From JACKAQ01 sp965227145 (GTDB lineage Bacteria; Calditrichota; Calditrichia; RBG-13-44-9; J075), in contig OZ245730.1 of assembly GCA_965227145.1 (NCBI GenBank), forward strand, positions 5,332,001-5,396,000: a stretch of 64,000 nucleotides of DNA. The letters run 5' to 3'. The notes beneath the pieces are model-generated. The model was not told where the DNA came from, made no database searches, and worked only from the letters and a program-made list of their open reading frames with translations. Made by a program: the position numbers and the translations under genes. This document shows positions 26,000 through 34,753 of the stretch, in pieces (the first letter of the stretch is position 1; the number at the start of each line of letters is the position of its first letter).

Positions 26000-26667
26000 A
26001 CCTCGACTGGCAACCGTTGGCGCTCACATTTCAACTGGCAGGCATCACCACTGCGGTGCTGCTGCTGATCGGGATTCCGCTGGGTTATCTGCTGGCAAGT
26101 TGGGAAAATCGCTGGAAATACGTGCTGCAAACGCTGGTGAGCATGCCGCTGGTGCTGCCGCCAACCGTGCTCGGATTTTACCTGCTGCTGGCGTTCAGTC
26201 CCGCCGGCGCGTTCGGGCAATTTCTGGAAAATACGTTCGACTTGCGGCTGGTGTTTTCGTTCGAAGGGCTGGTGATCGCGTCCATCATTTACAGCCTGCC
26301 GTTTATGGTCAACCCCATTCAGGCGGGATTCCAGAGTTTGCCGGCATCGCTGGCGGAAGCGTCTGTTTCGCTGGGAAAATCGCGGTTGGAAACATTTTGG
26401 AAGGTGCTGTTGCCAAACATCAAACCGTCGCTGCTGATCGGCACGGTGCTCAGTTTTGCACACACGGTCGGCGAATTCGGGGTGATTTTGATGATCGGCG
26501 GCAGCATTCCCGGCGAAACGCGGGTTGCCGCCATCGCCATTTACGATGAAGTTGAAGCGCTAAATTACACCACAGCCCACACTTACGCCGCAATTTTATT
26601 GGGCATCACGTTCGCCATTTTGTTGACGGTGTATCTGGTGAATCGCAAATTGTTGAAGGCGTTTTAG
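25996..26667 (+). CDS. modB: Molybdate ABC transporter permease ModB
   Basis: 223 residues, five to six membrane helices. The permease EAA loop is EASVSLGKSRLETFWKVLLP (about 119-138), and MPLVLPPTVLGFYLL and AHTVGEFGVILMIGG are typical of ModB. The start is TTG 25996, overlapping the di-TOBE stop, with a G-run as ribosome site. No ATPase gene (modC) follows: the next gene is convergent and overlaps by 4 bp. The transporter must borrow an ATPase encoded elsewhere. Confidence 0.9.
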   Translation: MNLDWQPLALTFQLAGITTAVLLLIGIPLGYLLASWENRWKYVLQTLVSMPLVLPPTVLGFYLLLAFSPAGAFGQFLENTFDLRLVFSFEGLVIASIIYSLPFMVNPIQAGFQSLPASLAEASVSLGKSRLETFWKVLLPNIKPSLLIGTVLSFAHTVGEFGVILMIGGSIPGETRVAAIAIYDEVEALNYTTAHTYAAILLGITFAILLTVYLVNRKLLKAF

Positions 26668-27440
26668 CGCGCGGAATGAATCGCATCTGCGAAATCGCGG
26701 AGCTGCGACAGGCTGTTTTTCTCCTCAAAAAAATTACCTACTACCACAAATCTGGCACCGGCTGCGGCTTTTTTCTGCGCCATTTCCGGTGTGCGGATGC
26801 CGCCACCGGCGATCACGGGAATTTCCAGATGCGCGGAAACCAGCGCAATCATCTCCTCCGGAACGGTTTGCTGGGCGCCACTGCCCGCTTCCAGATACAC
26901 CATTTTCATGCCCATATATTGCGCGGCCAGCGCATGCGCCAGCGCGATACCCGGTTTGGCGCGGGGAATGGGCATCGAGTTACTCACAAACGAGGCGCTG
27001 GTGAGCGTGCCCGATTCGATGAGCATGTAGCCACAGGAAATCGCCTCCAGCCCCATGTTGAAAATTACCGGCGAGGCAACCGCCTGATTGCCGATGAGGT
27101 GCTCCGGGTTGCGCCCGCTGATCAGCGAAATAAACAGGATTGCGTCCGCATGCCGGGAAATCTGGAAGAGGCTGCCGGGAAAAATGACCACCGGACGATC
27201 GCCCGCAGCCGATTTCATCCGGCGGATGGTTTCGTCAAAATCGCCGCCGTGGAGCAGGCTGCCGCCCACAAAAAAGGCATCCACACCGGCGTCGATGGCG
27301 TTTCCCATCAAATCCGGCAACGCATCTGCGCTGATTTTGTCCGGGTCCAGCAGCAAAATAAATCCACAGCCGTTGCGATCTGCTGTGCTCAATAATTTTT
27401 GGTAGGTGTGGGCGGATAGCGCCGAAGGTCTGGTTTTCAT
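26664..27440 (-). CDS. Geranylgeranylglyceryl-phosphate synthase family (GGGPS/PcrB)
   Basis: A 258-residue TIM barrel that joins a prenyl diphosphate to sn-glycerol-1-phosphate, the first step in archaeal-type ether lipids. Motifs in order: FILLLDPDK, GVDAFFVGGSLLHGG, VIFPGSLFQIS, MVYLEAGSGA and VIAGGGIRTPE, the phosphate-binding loops of the family. Similar enzymes are found in FCB bacteria. Here it is a single gene, without a nearby G1P dehydrogenase. The prenyl donor could come from the synthase at 17.3 kb (inference). The start has no strong ribosome site. Confidence 0.88.
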   Translation of the reverse strand: MKTRPSALSAHTYQKLLSTADRNGCGFILLLDPDKISADALPDLMGNAIDAGVDAFFVGGSLLHGGDFDETIRRMKSAAGDRPVVIFPGSLFQISRHADAILFISLISGRNPEHLIGNQAVASPVIFNMGLEAISCGYMLIESGTLTSASFVSNSMPIPRAKPGIALAHALAAQYMGMKMVYLEAGSGAQQTVPEEMIALVSAHLEIPVIAGGGIRTPEMAQKKAAAGARFVVVGNFFEEKNSLSQLRDFADAIHSAR

Positions 27441-27599
27441 AAATACGAATCTTTCGTAACGGAATTCTCAACAGTTGTTGACGACAAAAGCGACAGATTT
27501 AATTAGAACCGTTATGCACAAAACCTAAATCAAACAATTACAACAGTTAATTTGGGTAATTTTTGTAAAAATTATTGGTACCGTATTTGCTAAAATAGA

Positions 27600-27667
27600 A
27601 ATACAACCTGTACTCATACTTACCTCCATCATCAGGACCGGAGCCAGTTGGCTCCGGTCTTTTTATT
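27600..27667 (+). ncRNA. Candidate small RNA ending in a strong terminator
   Basis: A perfect terminator lies here on the plus strand with no plus-strand gene upstream (nearest ends at 26667 and is separated by a minus-strand gene). AT-rich DNA before it contains TAAAAT at 27592-27597, a possible -10. The implied RNA of about 60-65 nt would expose CCTCC (27623-27627), complementary to a Shine-Dalgarno. Transcription is not shown. Confidence 0.4.
27636..27667 (+). terminator. Rho-independent terminator without an upstream CDS
   Basis: Stem GACCGGAGCC (27636-27645), loop AGTT, GGCTCCGGTC (27650-27659), then TTTTTATTT. The T-run overlaps the stop codon of the HAD gene on the other strand; the opposite strand has no U-run, so it does not serve that gene. 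Confidence 0.88.
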
Positions 27668-28544
27668 TATTGTCCGACCGGGCAGACAACCAATCCGGCA
27701 ATTCGCCGATGGAATCCAGCCAGATGGCGGCTGCGTTTTTGTGTTTTTCCGGCGAGTCGTCGCTCAGTTTCCCGGTTTTTACAGCAATGCCCTGCAATCC
27801 GGCAGCAATGCTGCCTTCGATATCCGATTCCCAGTCATCGCCGATCATCGCGACATTTTCTTTGGGTAAGTTGAGTAAATTTACCGCCTGTTCGTAAAAC
27901 GCCGGGCTCGGTTTCCCGACCAGCGCAGCGGTTTGTCCGGTGGCGTATTCCAGCGCGGCAACGATCGCACCGGTGTCGATCGACAATCCGTCGCTGCGCC
28001 GCCAGTAGCGATTTTTCTGCATCGCCAGCATTTTGGCACCGCCCATCACATGCCGGAACGCCTGGTTGAGTTTGTTGTATGTTAAATCTTCACCCAGATC
28101 GCCAATAACCAGATAGTCCGGTTTGGCGGTTGTGATTCTGAAATCCTTGAATTCCCGGTGGGTATCGCCGCTGGTAAGCAGGCAAACGGATGCTGCTTTT
28201 TGGGCATGCAGCCAGCGCGATGCCGCATACGGCGCCGAGTAGATCTGGTCCACTTCAATTTTAAAACCCATCCGTTTGAGATTGTTCACCAGCGAATAGC
28301 GGCTTTTCCGGGTGGTGTTGGTCGCCAATAAAAAAGGGATATTTTCGCGGCGCAGATATTCCAGCGCCTCGATTGCCCCGCGAATGATCTGGTTTTCAAT
28401 ACACAACACACCGTCGATATCGATTAAAAATCCCCGGATTGGGGTTGCCGGCTGTTCCGGCGGTGCATGATCCGGCTGAATCTTTTCCGCATCGATTGCG
28501 GCCGGTTGCACGCCAGGTTGCCGTTTGCGTTTGCGATTAGACAT
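27663..28544 (-). CDS. HAD-superfamily IIA phosphatase (LHPP/NagD-like)
   Basis: 293 residues; ATG 28544 is chosen because GGAGG lies 4 nt upstream. HAD motif I is FLIDIDGVL (about residues 38-46), motif II LLATNTTRKS, and the C-terminal GKPSPAFYEQA with MIGDDWESDIEGSIAAGL supplies motifs III and IV. The cap arrangement is that of HAD subclass IIA, whose members act on small phosphates such as nucleotides, glycerol phosphate or phosphohistidine. The first 35 residues are a basic, disordered extension that is unusual for the family. Substrate unknown. Confidence 0.8.
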   Translation of the reverse strand: MSNRKRKRQPGVQPAAIDAEKIQPDHAPPEQPATPIRGFLIDIDGVLCIENQIIRGAIEALEYLRRENIPFLLATNTTRKSRYSLVNNLKRMGFKIEVDQIYSAPYAASRWLHAQKAASVCLLTSGDTHREFKDFRITTAKPDYLVIGDLGEDLTYNKLNQAFRHVMGGAKMLAMQKNRYWRRSDGLSIDTGAIVAALEYATGQTAALVGKPSPAFYEQAVNLLNLPKENVAMIGDDWESDIEGSIAAGLQGIAVKTGKLSDDSPEKHKNAAAIWLDSIGELPDWLSARSDNK

Positions 28545-28755
28545 TTTTCCTCCGACACTGAAGCAGGTTATTTTACCATCATTCGGGCAATTTCTCAAGT
28601 TTTTTTTCGAAGCGGCGCACATATTGCCCGCGAAGCGGATTTTTCACCGCGATCGCCCTTTACTTTTTTGGCGATGTTTTGTACCTTGGCACGTTCTAAC
28701 CCCAGCAAAATCAACGGGGATTCCCATTTGACCGAACCTATCGCGAAAGGATTGT

Positions 28756-30747
28756 ATGCTATTACGCCACCACGTCCGACGAATTGTAACGATTTGTATT
28801 GTTGCGCTCTTCTCCGCAGTTATCAGCACAACAGCAGCGGCGCAGGAAACGACTTTCGATGTAAAGTTGCCCCGCATTGCACTGGCGGATATCGCATTTA
28901 CGGTGGAAATCCAGCCGGCGCTGACCGCCTATTTCAATAGCGATTCAGCGGGCATTCCCTACCAAATCAGCCTTTCGGACGACACAGTGCTGGCCAGCGG
29001 AAACGCGCAGCTGTTACCGGATGCGCCGGGAAACATCAGCATCGCCGGTGTCACGATTCCGGAAAGCGGTGCAAAAAAACTGCAGATCCGCTTTGGCGAT
29101 TCCGTGCAGGAAAAATCGCTGCGGGTGCTGCCGCCGGTGTTGAGCATTTTGCCGCCATTGCTGGCGATTGTGCTGGCGCTGGTCACCCGGCAGGTGATTG
29201 TCGCGCTGTTTTTCGGCGTGTGGCTGGGTGTGACGTTTGTGTACGATTTTTCCGTTTTCAGCGGATTTTTACACACGCTGGATGAATATATCGTAAACGC
29301 GGTTGCGAATCCCGATCACGCGTTTATCATTATTTTCAGCCTGTTGCTCGGCGGGATGGTTGGTGTAATCAGCAAATCCGGCGGCACGCAGGGCATTGTC
29401 GAAAAGCTGGCTGTTTATGCAAAAGATGCCCGTGGCGGGCAAATTGCGACATGGTTGATGGGTGTGCTGATCTTTTTCGACGATTACGCCAACAGCCTGA
29501 TTGTCGGCAACACGATGCGCCCGTTGGCGGACAAGCTGCGCATTTCGCGGGAAAAACTGTCGTATCTGGTCGATTCGACCGCGGCACCGGTGTCGAACAT
29601 CGCGATTATTTCCACCTGGATCGGTTACGAAGTGAGCCTGATGAGCCAGGCATTCAAAACCCACGGCATCGACCGGAACGCGTATATCACGTTTATCGAA
29701 ACGATTCCATATAATTTTTATCCGCTGTTTTCACTGTTTTTGGGATTATTGGTGGCGACCATGATGCGCGATTTCGGCCCGATGTACACTGCCGAAAAAC
29801 GCGCGCGAACCACCGGCGAAGTGCTCGGCGCCAACGCTTCTCCGCTGGCCGATCTCGGCGGTGCGGAACTGATGGCGGACGAAAACACCCCAAAACGCTG
29901 GTATAATGCGCTGATTCCGGTGGCGGCGGTGATCATCACTGTGGGCATCGGGCTGTTTGCCACAGGCTGGAACAGCGGACTGGAAGGGCTGGCCCAACAA
30001 TTGGCGGAGGAAGGCAAAACCCTCGCCGATGCCGGATGGATCCACAAAACCAGCGCGATTATCGGTGCGGCAAATTCGTTTTCTGTGCTGATGTGGGCGT
30101 CGTTTATCGGCGGGCTGGTTGCAATCATTCTGGCGATGAGCCAGCGCCTGCTCACGCTGCAGCAATCGCTGGATGCATGGCTCGGCGGCATCAAATCGAT
30201 GATGCTGGCGTGTATCATCCTTACTGCAGCATGGGCAATCGGCAGCATTTGCGGCGACCTGTTCACCGCCGATTATGTGGTTAGCCTCACCAAAGAATTC
30301 CTTTCACCGGAGTGGCTGCCGCTGCTCATTTTTCTCAGCGCTGCGGTGATTGCGTTCGCAACCGGCACATCATGGGGAACGATGGCGATTCTCATGCCGA
30401 TCGCCATTCCGTTGGCGCACAAATTCCCGATGGAAGTACCGGGTATCGACGAAGCGCATGCAACGGCGCTGCTGCTTTGCGTGACCGGCGCGGTGCTGGC
30501 CGGCGCAACCTTTGGCGACCACTGTTCGCCGATTTCCGATACCACCATTTTATCGTCGATGGCATCCGGATCGGATCACATCGACCACGTGCGCACCCAG
30601 TTGCCGTATGCACTCACCGCCGGCGCTGTGGCTTGCATTTTCGGCTATATTCCGGTTGGCTTCGGGATGAACCACTGGCTGACGCTGCCAATCGGTGCGA
30701 TTGCGGTTTGGGCGCTGGTGCGGTTTTACGGCAAATCGACCGCCTGA
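28756..30747 (+). CDS. NhaC-type Na+/H+ antiporter family protein with N-terminal ectodomain
   Basis: 663 residues, preceded by AAAGGA 4 nt before ATG. It begins with a signal sequence (cleavage near TTAAAQE) and about 95 residues of beta-rich extracytosolic domain, then a typical NhaC core of 11-12 helices starting VLPPVLSILPPLLAIVLAL. Family marks are FFDDYANSLIVGNTMRP, DSTAAPVSNIAIISTWIGYE, FATGTSWGTMAILMPIAIP and FGDHCSPISDTTILSSMA. The core exchanges Na+ for H+ or an amino acid. The added ectodomain makes it longer than classical NhaC. Confidence 0.85.
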   Translation: MLLRHHVRRIVTICIVALFSAVISTTAAAQETTFDVKLPRIALADIAFTVEIQPALTAYFNSDSAGIPYQISLSDDTVLASGNAQLLPDAPGNISIAGVTIPESGAKKLQIRFGDSVQEKSLRVLPPVLSILPPLLAIVLALVTRQVIVALFFGVWLGVTFVYDFSVFSGFLHTLDEYIVNAVANPDHAFIIIFSLLLGGMVGVISKSGGTQGIVEKLAVYAKDARGGQIATWLMGVLIFFDDYANSLIVGNTMRPLADKLRISREKLSYLVDSTAAPVSNIAIISTWIGYEVSLMSQAFKTHGIDRNAYITFIETIPYNFYPLFSLFLGLLVATMMRDFGPMYTAEKRARTTGEVLGANASPLADLGGAELMADENTPKRWYNALIPVAAVIITVGIGLFATGWNSGLEGLAQQLAEEGKTLADAGWIHKTSAIIGAANSFSVLMWASFIGGLVAIILAMSQRLLTLQQSLDAWLGGIKSMMLACIILTAAWAIGSICGDLFTADYVVSLTKEFLSPEWLPLLIFLSAAVIAFATGTSWGTMAILMPIAIPLAHKFPMEVPGIDEAHATALLLCVTGAVLAGATFGDHCSPISDTTILSSMASGSDHIDHVRTQLPYALTAGAVACIFGYIPVGFGMNHWLTLPIGAIAVWALVRFYGKSTA

Positions 30748-30755
30748 TTTTTGGG

Positions 30756-31199
30756 ATGAAAAACAGCAAATTAACATCATTTTCGCTGGTCATACTCCAG
30801 TTTTTGTTTGTCGGTTTAATTGCATTCAGCGGGCCTGTTATTCCTTCCAAATTGATGTGGGCGCTGCTCTTTTGGAGCGGGATCGGTTTGGGCATCTGGG
30901 CAATTTTGACGATGAAAATCGGCAATTTCAATATTATTCCGGATGTGAAAAATAATGGAAAAATGGTCATCTCCGGTCCGTATCGCCACATTCGACACCC
31001 GATGTATTCCGCTCTGCTACTGAGCACCTTGGCGGAAATTGGCAATGCTTTTTCACCACTACGTCTGACGATGTGGATGCTGCTTTTCATCATTTTATTA
31101 TTCAAATTGCATTATGAAGAGCGACTCCTTTTTGCCCATTTCCCGGAATATCCGGCATATGCAGCGCGAACCAAACGGCTGTTTCCATTTTTGATTTGA
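30756..31199 (+). CDS. Isoprenylcysteine carboxyl methyltransferase (ICMT/PEMT-like) membrane protein
   Basis: 147 residues with four membrane helices. The conserved C-terminal block GPYRHIRHPMYSALLL, then HYEERLLFAHFPEYPAYAARTKRLFPFL is the SAM-binding signature of bacterial ICMT/PEMT-like methyltransferases. The start is 9 bp past the antiporter stop, so co-transcription is likely; glpK follows after 33 bp. The target (a lipid, isoprenoid or small thiol) is unknown. Confidence 0.8.
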   Translation: MKNSKLTSFSLVILQFLFVGLIAFSGPVIPSKLMWALLFWSGIGLGIWAILTMKIGNFNIIPDVKNNGKMVISGPYRHIRHPMYSALLLSTLAEIGNAFSPLRLTMWMLLFIILLFKLHYEERLLFAHFPEYPAYAARTKRLFPFLI

Positions 31200-31232
31200 T
31201 ATGAATTCACCCTATTAAAAACACATAAACCA

Positions 31233-32738
31233 ATGAAAAAATTTATTTTAGCGATCGATCAGGGCACATCCAGTTCCCGGGCAATTGTGTTCGATGCAAC
31301 CGGGAAAATCCGTGCGGTTGCCCAACGGGAATTCCGGCAGCACTTCCCCAATTCCGGATGGGTCGAACATGATGCGCTGGAAATTTGGGATACGCAGTCC
31401 GCTGTTGCGGCGGAGGCCATTCGCGCCGTTGATCCGTCGGGGAAAAACATCGCGGCAATCGGCATCACCAATCAGCGGGAAACCACCGTTCTGTGGCATC
31501 GCACAACCGGAAAGCCGCTGCACAACGCGATTGTCTGGCAGGATCGACGCACCGCGGCGTATTGCGACTCGCTGAAAAGCCAGGGTTGGGCGGAAAAAAT
31601 CCGGCAAAAAACCGGTCTGGTGATCGACGCATATTTTTCCGGCACCAAACTGAAATGGCTGCTGGACAATATTCCCGGTGCCCGCAAACTGGCGGAAAAT
31701 GGCGAGCTGGCATTCGGCACCATCGATAGTTGGCTGGTTTGGCAACTCACCGGGGGCAAATTGCACATCACCGATGCGAGCAACGCCAGCCGCACCATGT
31801 TGTTCAACATCCACACCAGCAAGTGGGACGCGGAATTGCTGGTTTTATTGGACATTCCCGCATCTGTGCTGCCGGAAGTCCGCGCATCCAGCGAGCACTA
31901 TGGTAACACCGTAAAACAAACCGTATTCCCGTTTGTATTGCCCATTGCCGGGATTGCCGGCGATCAGCAAGCTGCATTATTCGGTCAGATGTGCACACAA
32001 CCCGGCATGCTCAAAAATACGTACGGCACCGGCTGTTTCATGATGCTGAACACGGGCGATACGCCGGTGGCGTCGCAAAACCGGCTGCTCAGCACGGTTG
32101 CCTGGCAAATCGGCGGGAAAACAACGTATGCGCTGGAAGGCAGCATTTTCACCGCGGGCGCGGTGGTGCAGTGGCTGCGGGACGGGTTGGGCATTATCAA
32201 AACATCCGCGGAAGTGGAGCAACTGGCGCAATCCGTGAAGGACAACGGAGGCATCTATTTTGTCCCTGCGTTTACCGGACTTGGCGCACCGCACTGGGAT
32301 TCGTTTGCGCGCGGCGCGATGGTCGGATTGTCGCGCGGGAGCACAGCCGGGCACATTGCCCGCGCGGCGCTGGAAAGCATCGCATTTCAAACGATGGACG
32401 TGCTGAAAGCGATGGAAGCGGACGCCGGTTTCCGGGTGAAATCGCTGCGGGTGGATGGCGGTGCAACGGCCAATAATTTGCTGATGCAGTTTCAATCGGA
32501 TGTGCTGAATATTCCGGTGGATCGCCCGACAGTGCTGGAAACTACCGCGCTCGGCGCGGCGTATCTGGCCGGACTCGGCGTAAATTTCTGGAAAAATACC
32601 GGGGAAATTGCGGCGCAGTGGCAACTGGAGCGCCAGTTCCGGCCGGCGGCGGATGCATCAACCATTGCCGATTTGACCGGTAATTGGCAACGTGCGCTGG
32701 AACGCGCCAAAAACTGGGATATTCCAAAAGAAATCTAA
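31233..32738 (+). CDS. glpK: Glycerol kinase
   Basis: 501 residues, FGGY kinase family; converts glycerol and ATP to sn-glycerol-3-phosphate in the cytosol. Marks: FILAIDQGTSSSRAIVFD at the N-terminus, SGWVEHDALEIW, GITNQRETTVLW, VWQDRRTA and, in the C-terminal domain, GLGAPHWDSFARGAMVGLSR and LRVDGGATANNLLMQFQSD. Length equals that of E. coli GlpK. glpD follows 180 bp downstream. No GlpF facilitator gene is seen here. Confidence 0.96.
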   Translation: MKKFILAIDQGTSSSRAIVFDATGKIRAVAQREFRQHFPNSGWVEHDALEIWDTQSAVAAEAIRAVDPSGKNIAAIGITNQRETTVLWHRTTGKPLHNAIVWQDRRTAAYCDSLKSQGWAEKIRQKTGLVIDAYFSGTKLKWLLDNIPGARKLAENGELAFGTIDSWLVWQLTGGKLHITDASNASRTMLFNIHTSKWDAELLVLLDIPASVLPEVRASSEHYGNTVKQTVFPFVLPIAGIAGDQQAALFGQMCTQPGMLKNTYGTGCFMMLNTGDTPVASQNRLLSTVAWQIGGKTTYALEGSIFTAGAVVQWLRDGLGIIKTSAEVEQLAQSVKDNGGIYFVPAFTGLGAPHWDSFARGAMVGLSRGSTAGHIARAALESIAFQTMDVLKAMEADAGFRVKSLRVDGGATANNLLMQFQSDVLNIPVDRPTVLETTALGAAYLAGLGVNFWKNTGEIAAQWQLERQFRPAADASTIADLTGNWQRALERAKNWDIPKEI

Positions 32739-32917
32739 TTATTGTTCAACAACTATTTATTTTGTAGCCTGACCTGCTTAATAGTCTCTGCCGCTTCAAA
32801 TATTACCATCGAGATTTCGACACAACCCATACTCACCCAACTTGCACATTGCTGGACATTTGCAAATTTTCTGGCTAATTTGGTTGCAATTGAGACATCG
32901 AAAACAGGAGATCGGAA

Positions 32918-34477
32918 ATGAATCGCACGGAAATGATCGAATCGCTGCGGCAAATGCCGGGATTTTGGGATATCGTCATCATCGGTGGCGGCGCAACGGG
33001 TTTGGGCGTAGCAGTGGAATCCGCATCGCGCGGCTACCGGACGCTGCTGCTGGAGCAGCACGATTTTGCCAAAGGCACATCCAGCCGCAGCACAAAGCTG
33101 ATTCACGGCGGCGTGCGTTATTTGCGGCAGGGCAACATTTCGCTGGTGCTGGAGGCGCTGCACGAACGCGGATTGCTGGCGGAAAACGCCCCGCATCTGG
33201 TGCGGCATCAATCGTTTATCGTGCCAAATTACGAATGGTGGGAAGGTCCGTTTTACGGCATCGGGCTGAAAATGTATGACATGCTCGCCGGAAAACTGGG
33301 GCTGCGTCCCTCAAAAATCCTCTCCCGAAGCGAAACACTCAAACGCATTCCCACGCTGGAACCGGAAGGCTTGCGCGGCGGCGTCATCTATTACGACGGG
33401 CAATTTGATGACGCGCGGCTGGCGGTCAATCTGGCGCAAACGGTTGTCGATCTGGGTGGAACGCCGCTCAATTATATGCAGGTTACCGGGCTGCAAAAAT
33501 CCAACAATATGACCAGCGGCGTGACCGCGATGGACATGGAAACCGGCGAAAATTTCGAGATTGCCGCACGGGTGGTGGTCAACGCAACCGGCGTTTTCAC
33601 CGATGCGATCCGCAATATGGACGAGCCGGATTCGAACCCGATTATCCAGCCAAGCCAGGGCGTGCACCTGGTGCTGGACGCCACATTTTTGCCGGGAAAC
33701 GCCGCAGTAATGGTGCCGGAAACCGACGACGGTCGCGTGCTGTTCGCGGTGCCGTGGCACGGAAAAGTGGTTGTCGGGACGACAGATACGCCGGTGGCAT
33801 CACCATCGCTGGAACCGCGCGCGCTGGATAGCGAAATCGAGTTCATCCTGAAACACGCTGCGCGTTACCTCACCAAAGACCCCACTCGCGAGGACGTGCT
33901 CAGCGTGTTCGCCGGACTGCGTCCGCTGGTGAAAATGGAGGACGAAAAAAATACCGCCGCACTTTCGCGCGATCACACCATTCTGGTGTCGTCGTCCGGG
34001 CTGCTGACCATCACCGGCGGGAAGTGGACAACTTATCGCAAAATGGGCGAGGATACCGTTGCGCAAGCCGCGATGATCGCCGGATTGCCGCATCGCCCCA
34101 CCCGAACCGCAAATCAGCGCATCCACGGCTGGCTCAAAAATGTGGACGACAGCGATCCGCTGCATTTATACGGCTCGGACGCACTCTCCATTCAACGCAT
34201 GATCAAAGAAAATCCCGAACTCGGCAAACCGCTGCACCCGAATTTGCCCTATTGCGCGGCGGAAGTGCGCTGGTCTGTGCAAAAAGAAATGGCACGAACC
34301 GTGGAAGATGTGCTCGCCCGCAGAACCCGCGCGCTGCTGCTGGATGCCCGCGCCGCCATCGAAATGGCGCCGGCTGTCGCCAAAATCATGGCGAACGAAT
34401 TGAAGAAAAATGCACAGTGGGAAAAGCAACAAGTTACTGATTTTACTGAACTTGCGAAAGGCTACCTGCCATCGTGA
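32918..34477 (+). CDS. glpD: Glycerol-3-phosphate dehydrogenase (FAD-dependent, aerobic type)
   Basis: 519 residues; oxidises glycerol-3-phosphate to dihydroxyacetone phosphate and passes electrons to quinone at the membrane. The FAD-binding motif is DIVIIGGGATGLGVAVE (about 18-34), followed by GTSSRSTKLIHGGVRYL. VVNATGVFTDAIRNM, PWHGKVVVGTTDTP and SGLLTITGGKWTTYRKM are typical. GGAG lies 7 nt before the ATG. It completes the glycerol route begun by glpK. Confidence 0.95.
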   Translation: MNRTEMIESLRQMPGFWDIVIIGGGATGLGVAVESASRGYRTLLLEQHDFAKGTSSRSTKLIHGGVRYLRQGNISLVLEALHERGLLAENAPHLVRHQSFIVPNYEWWEGPFYGIGLKMYDMLAGKLGLRPSKILSRSETLKRIPTLEPEGLRGGVIYYDGQFDDARLAVNLAQTVVDLGGTPLNYMQVTGLQKSNNMTSGVTAMDMETGENFEIAARVVVNATGVFTDAIRNMDEPDSNPIIQPSQGVHLVLDATFLPGNAAVMVPETDDGRVLFAVPWHGKVVVGTTDTPVASPSLEPRALDSEIEFILKHAARYLTKDPTREDVLSVFAGLRPLVKMEDEKNTAALSRDHTILVSSSGLLTITGGKWTTYRKMGEDTVAQAAMIAGLPHRPTRTANQRIHGWLKNVDDSDPLHLYGSDALSIQRMIKENPELGKPLHPNLPYCAAEVRWSVQKEMARTVEDVLARRTRALLLDARAAIEMAPAVAKIMANELKKNAQWEKQQVTDFTELAKGYLPS

Positions 34478-34753
34478 AATTTTTTAGCTGATCGCCGCGC
34501 ATCATCGGTGCCACAGCGCCAGCAAATGTCAGGCGATTTAACTTGTTGATTTTTCTGAAAATAGGTTTTTCGCAAACCGTGTTTTTCACATCAGTTGTGG
34601 CAGGTATTTTACGTTTTTCCTAAACTTTTTAGTGCACCTATTTTCATAATTATCAATATTTTAGACACACAATCGGCGACTGGCAGCAGATTTGCCGGTA
34701 TCTATCGTTTGGTTTCGAAAATTGAAAATGACTTCCGGAAGGTTAACTGATTT

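Noticed and set aside
30312..30755. N-terminal extension of the ICMT-like gene
   Set aside because: The first 148 codons overlap the antiporter gene and read as its shifted frame; the real ATG is at 30756.
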